Assembly (NCBI GenBank): GCA_020072645.1
Contig: JAIQGK010000010.1
Location: 124,001-188,000 of the forward strand
DNA length: 64,000 nucleotides
Direction of reading: 5' to 3'
Origin: Terriglobia bacterium
GTDB lineage: Bacteria > Acidobacteriota > Terriglobia > Terriglobales > Acidobacteriaceae
The notes beneath the pieces were generated by a model, which worked only from the letters and a program-made list of their open reading frames with translations, was not told the origin of the DNA and did not search any database. Position numbers and translations under genes: made by a program. Positions 53,206 to 61,205 of the stretch are shown here, one piece after another (position 1 is the first letter of the stretch; every line of letters begins with the position of its first letter).

Positions 53206-55719
53206 ATGACATCGTGCACCGCCGTATTTCCTTCCCCCACCCAGCAACAACCTGCGTACGATCCGCTGCTCGACGACATTGGATACATGACCTGCATGAC
53301 CCTGGTGCTGCTCGGAAATTACGCGCAAACCGGGCACCTCGGCGGTCCGCTGGCATACACACCGTACAACGTTGCCGCGCACCTGGCCGGTCCGGAAAAT
53401 GGCGGACTCCGTTATGATTACCGCCGGCCCAAGCATCCTTACTCCGACAAATTCATGATGGCAGCGGGTCACTCTGTCCCAACGTGCTACGCGCTGTGGA
53501 TGATCATGGGCGAAGCCCTGCGTCGCAAGTATCAGGAGACCGGTGATCCGCGTTACCACGTTGATCCGCACGTTGCGATGCTTCCGGTCGACGCCCTGGG
53601 ATTCCGTCGCGGCGCGGGCGCGTTGAAGACGCTGCTGCAGGAAACGAACCTGGTTGACCATCCACTGTTTGCCACCGCGAAGGGCCGCGGCATTCGTGCG
53701 CTCTCAGGACATGCCGAGAGCATCGACTGCACCAACGACGTAAACGGCGGACCTTCTGGCGTCGGCATCGCGACCGCCGCGGGCAAGGCGATGTTCTGGG
53801 ATGTGGCGGGCGCGCCTGATTCGCCGAAAGTGATCGCCTTGGAAGGCGAGTTCGCGCTCACTGAAGGTCATGCGCAGGAGTTGAAGACGCAGGCGCTCGC
53901 CTTACAAGTGGGAAAGCGTTTACGGGTCATGCTTTCCAACAACAACGCGGGTATCGACGACTGTCTGCTCGGCGGCGTGATCGCTGCGAAGTACGAGGGC
54001 GACTACGATCTCGTAAACCAATGGACGTCTTATGGATGGAACGTTTTCACCCTGTCAAACGGTAACGACTATAACGAAGTAACCGCGGCCCTGAAGGCAA
54101 TGGACGCAGTGGATCCGAACGACCGCCGCCCCATCATCGCGATCGGCAGGACCATCAAGGGCTATTGGCCCGCAGCCGCTGACGGGAAACTCCCCGGCTA
54201 CGGCGCGCAGTTGGTGAGTTACGCAAGCCATCCTTACGCGCTGAAGATGAACTCGGAGTATTTTCTCGCGCTGGCGCAGTCGTTCGAGAAGCATTACGGC
54301 GTGGAGTTCGAAGGCATTCGCAAAGGCCCAGTCACCGACAATCGCGAGCGTTTGATTCAGTTCAAGACGAACATCGACGTGGTGATGTCACTGCTCGACC
54401 GCAACGGATTGGGTGATCGCCTGGCGGATCGTTTGGTGACAATCGGCGACACCGTGCGCGACGATGTGAAGTTGCGTATCTCAGCCACCGCTGATCCATT
54501 CCTTGACGATCGCCTGCGTGTCGCGGCGCTCCCGGAAGCCCCGCAGAAGCTTTCAATTCGTAATGCGGTTTCCGGCGCGCAGAAAGAAGTCAGCATTTCG
54601 CTCTTCAAGAAACCCGGCGAGATAGCCGGAGCCAGGCGAGCGATTTCGGAAATCGTCAAGTGGATGAACTATGTCACGGACGGGCGCTTCTTCACCCTGG
54701 CCGCCGACCTTTCAGAGTCCATCAACGTTGAGCACGGCAGTTTGTGGGGTCACTATAGTCCCACGGACAACCCGCTGGGAACGCGGTGTAAAGCGCCCAT
54801 TCAGGAAGCGGGCAACGTTTCTACCGCCATCGGTCTGGTGAGTCAAAGCGCTTCCGTCGATCCCGAAAAATTTGCCGGCGTTTGGGCCCTGAGTGGTACC
54901 TATGGAGCGTTTACGCCGCTCATGTACACCCCGGCGCGTGTCTGGAGTCAACAAAATCAGGACAGCAAGTTCCGCGTCGGTGTGCTGCATATTCTCACCG
55001 CGCACTCCGGACCTGAAACCGCGGCCGACGCGCGCACACACTTCGGCATCTTTGCTCCGCAAGTGTGGAAGCTGTTCCCGCGAGGTCAGGTGATCAATCT
55101 GAGTTTTTGGGATTACAACGACGTCGCGCCCGGCTATTTCGCGGCGGCGGAAATCGCGGCCCGCGATCCGCGCGTGGGCATCATCACGCTGGAAGTTGCG
55201 CGACCCGATTTCGCGGTCGCGGACCGAAGCCATTTCGCCGACTCCGATCTGCGCGCCGCCGCCAAGGGCCTTTACGTGATCCGCGATTTCGCGCCCAACC
55301 AGCCGCGCCACGGTTACGTGATTGCGCAGGGATCCAGTTCAACCGTGAATCTGGTGAAAGTGCTGCCGAGACTCGAAGCAGCCGGTGTAAACGTAAAAGT
55401 GATCGCTGCCATCAGCGAGGAGTTGTTCGACCGTCAGCCGCAGGCATATCGCGATTCCGTGCTGCCCCCCGAAGCCCGCTACGACCTGATGGTGGTCTCG
55501 ACAGGCACACGGCGCATGTGGCCGCTGCGCAACCTGGGTCCTTTGACCGATGAGTATTCACTCACGTCCGACTTTGATAATTGCTGGAGGACCGGCGGAC
55601 TGGAACCGGATGTGATTGCGGAAGCGCATCTCGATCCTGATTCGATCTTCTCAGGCGTGAAGCGGTTCGCAGACGAGCACGAGAGGCGCGTCAGCGATCA
55701 ACGCAAAATGATTGGTTAG
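53206..55719 (+). CDS. Transketolase-family, thiamine-diphosphate-dependent enzyme
   Basis: This protein of about 837 residues starts at 53206, where GGAG lies seven bases upstream; the frame runs open to 53089. The N-terminal half binds thiamine diphosphate (GHLGGPLAYTPYNVAAHLAG, then EGEFALTEGHAQELKTQALAL...NNNAGIDD, the GD-G...N motif in variant form). The middle has the pyrimidine-binding domain (EHGSLWGHYSPTDNPLGTR, LSGTYGAFTPLMYTP, LTAHSGPETAADARTHFGIFAP). A C-terminal regulatory-type domain follows (VIAQGSSSTVNLVKVLPRLEAAGVNVKVI). It resembles transketolase and pyruvate dehydrogenase E1 in layout but is longer than transketolase (about 660). The reaction is unknown. Confidence 0.88.
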   Translation: MTSCTAVFPSPTQQQPAYDPLLDDIGYMTCMTLVLLGNYAQTGHLGGPLAYTPYNVAAHLAGPENGGLRYDYRRPKHPYSDKFMMAAGHSVPTCYALWMIMGEALRRKYQETGDPRYHVDPHVAMLPVDALGFRRGAGALKTLLQETNLVDHPLFATAKGRGIRALSGHAESIDCTNDVNGGPSGVGIATAAGKAMFWDVAGAPDSPKVIALEGEFALTEGHAQELKTQALALQVGKRLRVMLSNNNAGIDDCLLGGVIAAKYEGDYDLVNQWTSYGWNVFTLSNGNDYNEVTAALKAMDAVDPNDRRPIIAIGRTIKGYWPAAADGKLPGYGAQLVSYASHPYALKMNSEYFLALAQSFEKHYGVEFEGIRKGPVTDNRERLIQFKTNIDVVMSLLDRNGLGDRLADRLVTIGDTVRDDVKLRISATADPFLDDRLRVAALPEAPQKLSIRNAVSGAQKEVSISLFKKPGEIAGARRAISEIVKWMNYVTDGRFFTLAADLSESINVEHGSLWGHYSPTDNPLGTRCKAPIQEAGNVSTAIGLVSQSASVDPEKFAGVWALSGTYGAFTPLMYTPARVWSQQNQDSKFRVGVLHILTAHSGPETAADARTHFGIFAPQVWKLFPRGQVINLSFWDYNDVAPGYFAAAEIAARDPRVGIITLEVARPDFAVADRSHFADSDLRAAAKGLYVIRDFAPNQPRHGYVIAQGSSSTVNLVKVLPRLEAAGVNVKVIAAISEELFDRQPQAYRDSVLPPEARYDLMVVSTGTRRMWPLRNLGPLTDEYSLTSDFDNCWRTGGLEPDVIAEAHLDPDSIFSGVKRFADEHERRVSDQRKMIG

Positions 55720-55859
55720 CCAAGGAATTGGCACAAGACCTTCAATTGGTCGACACTCTCTTCGTAGCTGTCGATTTGCACTCAGAGGAACGCGGACCGA
55801 TGCCGCGGCAGGTGGAGTCCTGACTCACGCCCGAGTCAACTTTAGCATCATTGATTGGC

Positions 55860-55946
55860 TGGTGCCGGGAGGGGGAGTCGAACCCCCAAGGGCCGAAGCC
55901 CGGCGGATTTTGAGTCCGCTGCGTCTGCCAGTTCCGCCATCCCGGC
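55860..55946 (-). tRNA. tRNA-Leu (CAA)
   Basis: On the minus strand a complete class II tRNA runs from GCCGGGA at 55946 to the encoded CCA at 55860. It has a 7-bp acceptor stem, D arm, anticodon loop CTCAAAA (anticodon CAA, codon TTG), a long variable arm and the T arm GGGGGTTCGACTCCCC. It serves as the likely attachment site of the islet to its left. Confidence 0.93.
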
Positions 55947-56206
55947 TTAGGGTTGGAGAACATTGATAGAGTAGCACAAATGCCCGTAATGATTGATCTT
56001 ACGGGCGTTTTTCATTCCTGCTTTCATTACCTGAACTTATTCATGGATAACACCCATTATCACGGTTACTGCACGCGCATTTTGGCCTTCTGGGATCTCT
56101 GAGTGACTAGTAGCTGGTGGTGCCAATGCGCGGTGCTATGATTTTGCACTGTCGGCAAGTGTTTTCAAACTTGCTCAGGTTTCTCGCATCTCCGGATGGA
56201 GGATCA
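55947..56206. other. Intergenic region upstream of a hypothetical gene
   Basis: It holds the tRNA-Leu promoter region on the minus strand. CCCGTAATGATTGATCTTACGGG at about 55982-56004 forms a hairpin. No other gene is seen. Confidence 0.4.
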
Positions 56207-56833
56207 ATGCTTACAGAATCGGAAAGCGGCCATTCCCACCACCACAGTACCGGCATCCGTTGGGTCGATTTGATCGTAGCGTCGAGTGCCATTTTCATCT
56301 CAATCGTATCGCTTGTTGTCTCCATAGGTCATGGACGAACAATGGAGCAGTTGGTCAAGGAAAATCGAAAGATGGTAGCAGGCAGCACAATGCCTTTTCT
56401 GACCGTTGGCGGTAGCCAATTCGACTCCAAAGATCGACGCAGACTCGTGCTGATCTTGAAGAATGGGGGAGTTGGGCCGGCGAGGATCGAGTGGTTTGAA
56501 GTCCGTTATAAAGGGGTGCCGTACAGTTCTGAAGACGCGCTATTACATGCTTGCTGTCTCTCGGCATTGCCGAAAGGAAGCGTTCCCTCAGGTGCATTTT
56601 ATGCCAACGTTTCGGGAACCATGCTCCCGCAACGGGAGAGTATTGAATTCATTAATTTCCAGCCTGAGGTTAATAAGGATCTGATAGATGCCTTGGATGC
56701 GGCGAGGCGCGATATCACGTTTAATGCCTGTTACTGTTCGGTCCTGGATGAATGCTGGCAGACCGATTTCTCTTCAAGCCACCCCAAGCGGGTGGGAGAA
56801 TGTCACGCGCCGCCCGATAACACACTGTGGTAA
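56207..56833 (+). CDS. Hypothetical membrane-anchored protein
   Basis: This protein of about 208 residues starts at 56207, with GGAGG four bases before the ATG. The frame runs open to 56117. A His-rich start (SGHSHHHS) precedes one membrane helix at about 22-43 (IVASSAIFISIVSLVVSI). A short heptad segment (EQLVKENRKMVAGS) and a soluble beta-rich domain follow (PFLTVGGSQFDSKDRRRLVLIL). Cys-rich ACCLSAL and NACYCSVLDECW are noted. No family is recognised. Confidence 0.7.
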   Translation: MLTESESGHSHHHSTGIRWVDLIVASSAIFISIVSLVVSIGHGRTMEQLVKENRKMVAGSTMPFLTVGGSQFDSKDRRRLVLILKNGGVGPARIEWFEVRYKGVPYSSEDALLHACCLSALPKGSVPSGAFYANVSGTMLPQRESIEFINFQPEVNKDLIDALDAARRDITFNACYCSVLDECWQTDFSSSHPKRVGECHAPPDNTLW

Positions 56834-56991
56834 GCAGGGCCAGTGGGGAAAAAATTTGAACGCAAAATGTGCCATGTCAGCAAGTTTCCTGATGTCGGTG
56901 CTTCATATTTGGGCGACCGTGTTCTAATAGACATTCCGGGTTTGCTGGAAGACCGCAGTTACATCGCGTTCACAGCACAAGCAGGGAAACT

Positions 56992-57321
56992 ATGGGATGG
57001 TTAGGCTCAATATTGCGCATGCTGGCGCCAATCGCGGTGGAGCACGGCGGAAATGTGTTGCGCGACTCGCTCAGGTCTCGCGCCGCTCAGGGGCAGGCGC
57101 AAGCGGGCACGCCTCTGGGGCCTGATCCTGTACAACTGCTCGCCGCCGATGTAGACCAGATCAAAGGCTACGTGCTGCAGTTGAAGTCTGATCTTGAAAT
57201 GCTCAACAATGTGGCTGCCGAACGTGAAGAGCGCCTGCGCCGCTGGCTGCTGGCGCTGCTGGTCTGGAACGCCGTAATGACGGTGGGCCTGGTCGTACTG
57301 GCCTTTGTCCTTCGCCGCTAA
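56992..57321 (+). CDS. Small tail-anchored membrane protein
   Basis: This 109-residue protein has an amphipathic N-terminus (MGWLGSILRMLAPIAVEHGG), a Gln/Ala-rich linker, a coiled-coil segment (VDQIKGYVLQLKSDLEMLNNVAAEREERLRR), and one C-terminal membrane helix (LLALLVWNAVMTVGLVVLAF) ending in LRR. AGGGAAACT before the ATG supports the start. I recognise no family; the layout suggests a scaffolding or regulatory role at the membrane. Confidence 0.75.
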   Translation: MGWLGSILRMLAPIAVEHGGNVLRDSLRSRAAQGQAQAGTPLGPDPVQLLAADVDQIKGYVLQLKSDLEMLNNVAAEREERLRRWLLALLVWNAVMTVGLVVLAFVLRR

Positions 57322-57424
57322 GCGCGGCTATATTTTTCAGCGATTGGGCGAAGATGATCACCAGTGCATCAAAACCGCGCTCTCATAGCCTTAACGGGGT
57401 ACGGATTGCAACGCAGGTTCTCCG

Positions 57425-57458
57425 CTTGCGTTGCGTCCTTTGCGCCCTTTGCGGTAAA
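57425..57458. repeat. Dispersed ACCGCAAAGGGCGC repeat unit
   Basis: This is a reverse-oriented copy of the repeat also present at about 30750, 30893, 33298 and 46817. It lies between two genes. Confidence 0.7.
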
Positions 57459-57479
57459 AGCTTTTCCTAGCCACTCCTT

Positions 57480-58643
57480 ATGCAAAGTTTCGATGTGATC
57501 ATTCTCGGCGCTGGAGCTGCCGGCCTTATGTGCGCCATTGAAGCCGGTAAGCGTGGCCGCCGCGTGGCCGTGCTGGAGCGCGCCGAGCGCATCGGCAAAA
57601 AGATCCTGATCTCCGGAGGCGGGCGCTGCAACTTTACCAACCTGCATTGCCGTCCGGAAAACTTTATCTCAGCCAATCCGCACTTTGCCAAGTCCGCTCT
57701 GGCGCGCTATACGCCTGCCGATTTCATTGCGCTGGTGGAAAAGCACGGCATTGCCTACCACGAGAAGACTCTGGGCCAGCTTTTCTGTGACGGATCGGCC
57801 CAGCACATTCTGACCATGCTGGAAACCGAGTGTCGCACTGCGGGTGTGCGCATTCAGACCAATGTGAACGTCGAGCACGTATCGAAAGAAGATGGTTTTC
57901 TGGTGCGCGCCGGTGACGATAAGTTTCAAGCGGAGTCGCTGGTCGTGGCGACCGGCGGCCTCTCGATCCCCAAGATGGGTGCAACAGGTTTTGGTTACGA
58001 TCTGGCGCGGCAGTTTGGGCTGAAGATCGTGGAGCCCCGGCCCGCGCTTGTGCCGTTTACACTCAATCAAGATGACGCGGCACACTTTTGCGATCTTGCC
58101 GGGGTTTCGGCTGAGGTGATTGCGTCAATCGGTGCTCAGCATTTTCGCGAAAAGATGCTGATCACGCATCGCGGAATGAGCGGCCCGGCAATCCTGCAAG
58201 TATCTTCTTACTGGAAGCCGGGGCAGTCCGTGTCGCTCGATCTTGCCCCTGAACGCGAACTGACCGCTGCGTTGCGTGATCCTAAAAAACCGCGCGACAT
58301 CAACTCGGCCAAATTGGCGTTCAAAGCTGCTTTGCCCAATCGCTTTGCCGAGCGTTGGCTTGAGGTGTATCCGCCGCACGGCTGGAGCAATCATGCGCTC
58401 GACGAACTGGAACGGCTTGCGCACAACTGGCAGATCACACCAGCAGGCACCGAGGGCTACGCGAAAGCTGAAGTCACCGCAGGCGGCGTGGACACGAATG
58501 AACTCTCGGCCAAGACCATGGAAAGCCGCAAAGTTCCGGGGCTGTATTTTATCGGTGAGGTAGTGGACGTCACCGGCCATCTTGGCGGGTTCAACTTCCA
58601 GTGGGCCTGGGCATCAGGATTCAGTGCAGGCCACTCGGCGTAG
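57480..58643 (+). CDS. HI0933/BaiN-like FAD-dependent oxidoreductase
   Basis: This 387-residue flavoprotein has the N-terminal FAD motif ILGAGAAGLMCAIEAG at about 8-23 and the family signature GKKILISGGGRCNFTNL at about 41-57. ATGGLSIPKMGATGFGYDLA and the C-terminal AEVTAGGVDTNELSAKTMES plus GLYFIGEVVDVTGHLGGFNF close the FAD site. The family includes BaiN and aminoacetone oxidase; the substrate of most members is not known. Length is slightly short but within the family. The ATG follows 22 bases after the dispersed repeat. Confidence 0.93.
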   Translation: MQSFDVIILGAGAAGLMCAIEAGKRGRRVAVLERAERIGKKILISGGGRCNFTNLHCRPENFISANPHFAKSALARYTPADFIALVEKHGIAYHEKTLGQLFCDGSAQHILTMLETECRTAGVRIQTNVNVEHVSKEDGFLVRAGDDKFQAESLVVATGGLSIPKMGATGFGYDLARQFGLKIVEPRPALVPFTLNQDDAAHFCDLAGVSAEVIASIGAQHFREKMLITHRGMSGPAILQVSSYWKPGQSVSLDLAPERELTAALRDPKKPRDINSAKLAFKAALPNRFAERWLEVYPPHGWSNHALDELERLAHNWQITPAGTEGYAKAEVTAGGVDTNELSAKTMESRKVPGLYFIGEVVDVTGHLGGFNFQWAWASGFSAGHSA

Positions 58644-59136
58644 ATCCAAATCTCATCACTGATCAACAGTGATGATACTGATCGGAAATGGCAAGTCGCC
58701 CGCCAAAATACATTGGTTAAATAATTGGCGGTGATTTGTTCTCTAAGGATTGCGATCAACCAGATCAGCAGAAGTCTATCGGAGCGATAGATTCTCACCT
58801 TCTGCTGCTGGAAGAATTGATAACTTGAGTGATCTGTTTAACTTCCGGAACCGCCCCTAACGTTCCGGTCATTCAATTACACCTGCGCAGCTCTTTTTCC
58901 CCACATGGTTAAAGCCAAGTTGTCGGCGATTATACGCATCCTCGCGACATTGCCAAGAAAAAATTCAAGAAGCGCAAAGTCGTCCGCTGAGGGAACACGA
59001 AACAGCGGCACAACAACAATATTTTGAGTGATTTACCAAGAACCGATCTGTCAGATTGTGCAGTTTAGAACATATATAATTTCTGCTTTAATAGTGGGGT
59101 ATTAGAAGAAGCAAGGATTTTTTCACGGAGCATGGC
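58644..59136. other. Intergenic region with a hairpin after the flavoprotein gene
   Basis: TCATCACTG (58655-58663) and CAGTGATGA (58669-58677) form a perfect 9-bp stem 12 bases after the stop codon, without a T-run. Nothing else is recognised before the next gene. Confidence 0.45.
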
Positions 59137-59778
59137 ATGAAGATCGGAATCCTGGGAGCAGGCAACATTGGCGCCACTGCTGCGCGGCTTTTCGTGGCCG
59201 CCGGACATGACGTGGCTGTCAGCAACTCGCGCGGACCGGATTCTTTACGCGATCTGATCGTCGAGCTTGGTCCGCAGGCAAATGCCATGACGATTCGCGA
59301 CGCGGCCCGCTTTGGCGAAGTAATATTGCTCGCCGTTCCGTGGCGCTCGCCAGAGGCTCTGCCCGAACCGGAGCTGCTGCGCAACAAAATTGTGATTGAC
59401 GCCATGAATCCCTACCGGCCCGACGGCGGGTTTTACGATCTGGGCGGATCCACCTCATCGGAGGAAGTCCTGAAGCGGATGCCCGGATCGCGACTGGTAA
59501 AAGCCTTCAACACCATTTATTACGTCCATCTGGCGGGCCGTGGCCGCAAAGACCTGCCCATAGACGAGCGTCATACCATTTATCTCGCGGGTGATGATGT
59601 TGAGGCGAAAAAGATCGTCGCAGAGTTGATTGAGGAAATCGGCTTTGCGGCGGTCGATACCGGATCGCTGCGCGAAGGGGGACGCCTGCAAGAACCGGAC
59701 TCACCTATCTACAACAAAACCTATAATGCCCGTGAAGCCCGGCAGTTTCTCTCCACGCTCGAAGAAAAAAAAGCATGA
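59137..59778 (+). CDS. F420-type NADP oxidoreductase (NADPH-dependent F420 reductase family)
   Basis: This 213-residue protein is a single Rossmann domain with a short tail. The motif KIGILGAGNIGATAARLFVAAG at 2-23 binds NADP. SNSRGPDSL follows the second strand, with Ser and Arg placed to bind the 2' phosphate. VILLAVPW, DAMNPY and LVKAFNTIYY complete the PF03807 pattern. F420 itself is not shown to be present in this organism, so the partner may be another cofactor. The TonB-like gene overlaps its end by four bases. Confidence 0.9.
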   Translation: MKIGILGAGNIGATAARLFVAAGHDVAVSNSRGPDSLRDLIVELGPQANAMTIRDAARFGEVILLAVPWRSPEALPEPELLRNKIVIDAMNPYRPDGGFYDLGGSTSSEEVLKRMPGSRLVKAFNTIYYVHLAGRGRKDLPIDERHTIYLAGDDVEAKKIVAELIEEIGFAAVDTGSLREGGRLQEPDSPIYNKTYNAREARQFLSTLEEKKA

Positions 59779-61085
59779 GAATCTGGCGGCTTTTGTGTCT
59801 TGTGCTTCTGTCTCTGCTGGTCCTGCCTTTGATGGCGCAGGAAGCCGGGGACAAAGTTGTTTCCATCGCTCAGGCTGTGGAGAACGCGGTGCAGCAGAGC
59901 AAGCTCACGCTGGCGGGCGGTGCTCCATTCCATTTGAAAGCGCACATCACGAACTCCGGTGCGCCCAAACCGGAGTACACGGCTGACGTGGAAGAGTATT
60001 GGGTGTCGCCGGAAAAATGGCAGCGCACGGTGCAATCCCCCGGCTTTTCGCAGACGTTAATCGTCAATGGCGACAAGGTCTCTGAAAAACTCACGGGCGA
60101 CTATTACCCTTTCTGGCTGCACGATCTGGTTACCGCGCTGTTTGATCCGCTGCCAATGGCGGACCAACTCAAAGCTATGCAGGGACAACTGGAGATCCCG
60201 GAAGATTCAACCAAATCAAACTCCTGTTTGAACATGCAAACTAAAGTGGGAATCGCCCCGGCGCAAAACAGCCTGGGCATGGGTTTTTGTTTTGGCGGCA
60301 GGGGCGGACTGCTTCAGGCGGCGGTCACTCCCGGTTACAAGGCGCAATTTGATAGCTATCTGCCGTTCAAGAAGAAGATGATTGCGCGAACCATCAAGGC
60401 TGAATTTGCGCCAGACCTTGTACTTACCGCAAAAATCACCCAGCTTGACGAACTCCCCAGCCCCGACGAAAAGCTATTCGCCATCGATGCCCCAACGCCT
60501 GCTGCAGACCAAATGAAGACCTTCCAGGTGACGGAAGGTTCAGCGCGGGCTTTGGCTGTGAACACTCCGGCCATCGTGTGGCCAACGGTGCGCGAAGGGA
60601 AGACTGAAGGAGTAATGAGCGTCTATGTCTCAGTCGATCGCTCAGGGCAGGTCCGCGAAGTTTGGCCTCTGGCGACCAATAACCCGGAGCTAAACCAGGC
60701 AGCTCGCGAACAGCTTCTGCGCTGGCAATATAAGCCATATAACAATGGTGGGCCATCACAGATGGAAGCGGTGCTGACGTTCGCATTTGCCACCCGCATT
60801 GAAAATCCCGTACCGGTTTTGAGTGATGCGCAAGCGCGCAAGCTGGCTACCCGCGTAGTTGAAGCCGTGGTCCCGCCGGGTAAAGCCAGTAAGGGAACGA
60901 AATTTACATTGCGAGTTTCAGTGGACGAAGCCGGCAAAGCGCAGACGGTCCAGAACCAGAACAAAGTGGCGCCCGCGCTTTATACGGCCGGGGTCGCCGC
61001 GCTGAAGCAGTGGCGTTTTCGTCCATACATGAATCAGGGCAAACCAGACAGGTTTTACGCTGACATTACCTTCCAGGTGCGCTGA
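59775..61085 (+). CDS. Secreted protein with two TonB-C-like domains
   Basis: This 436-residue protein has a signal peptide (MRIWRLLCLVLLSLLVLPLM, cleavage near AQ). An N-terminal domain of about 230 residues is of unknown type. Two TonB C-terminal-like domains follow: SVYVSVDRSGQVREVWPLA...LLRWQYKPYNNGG at about 278-335, and FTLRVSVDEAGKAQTVQNQN...LKQWRFRPYMNQG at about 375-430. TonB proper has one such domain and a membrane anchor, so this is a periplasmic relative, not an energy transducer in the usual sense. Its start overlaps the preceding gene by four bases. Confidence 0.85.
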   Translation: MRIWRLLCLVLLSLLVLPLMAQEAGDKVVSIAQAVENAVQQSKLTLAGGAPFHLKAHITNSGAPKPEYTADVEEYWVSPEKWQRTVQSPGFSQTLIVNGDKVSEKLTGDYYPFWLHDLVTALFDPLPMADQLKAMQGQLEIPEDSTKSNSCLNMQTKVGIAPAQNSLGMGFCFGGRGGLLQAAVTPGYKAQFDSYLPFKKKMIARTIKAEFAPDLVLTAKITQLDELPSPDEKLFAIDAPTPAADQMKTFQVTEGSARALAVNTPAIVWPTVREGKTEGVMSVYVSVDRSGQVREVWPLATNNPELNQAAREQLLRWQYKPYNNGGPSQMEAVLTFAFATRIENPVPVLSDAQARKLATRVVEAVVPPGKASKGTKFTLRVSVDEAGKAQTVQNQNKVAPALYTAGVAALKQWRFRPYMNQGKPDRFYADITFQVR

Positions 61086-61205
61086 CTTTCAGGCCGTCTA
61101 TAATGTCGTTTACCTTGCTGTCCTTAAAAGTTGCATTGGATAACGCTGGGACGGACTGCCTCATCTATATATCCGCATGAAATTCATTTCAGCAGGAACT
61201 TGCGC

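Larger units (their letters stand above)
51844..55860. mobile_element. Candidate 4 kb genomic islet at tRNA-Leu
   Basis: The segment is bounded on the left by the tRNA-Leu 3' fragment and on the right by the 3' end of the intact tRNA-Leu, both in the same direction. This is what integration at a tRNA 3' end leaves. Inside are only a zinc deacylase gene and a transketolase-like gene. There is no integrase, so it is either a reduced remnant or was moved in trans. Confidence 0.55.
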
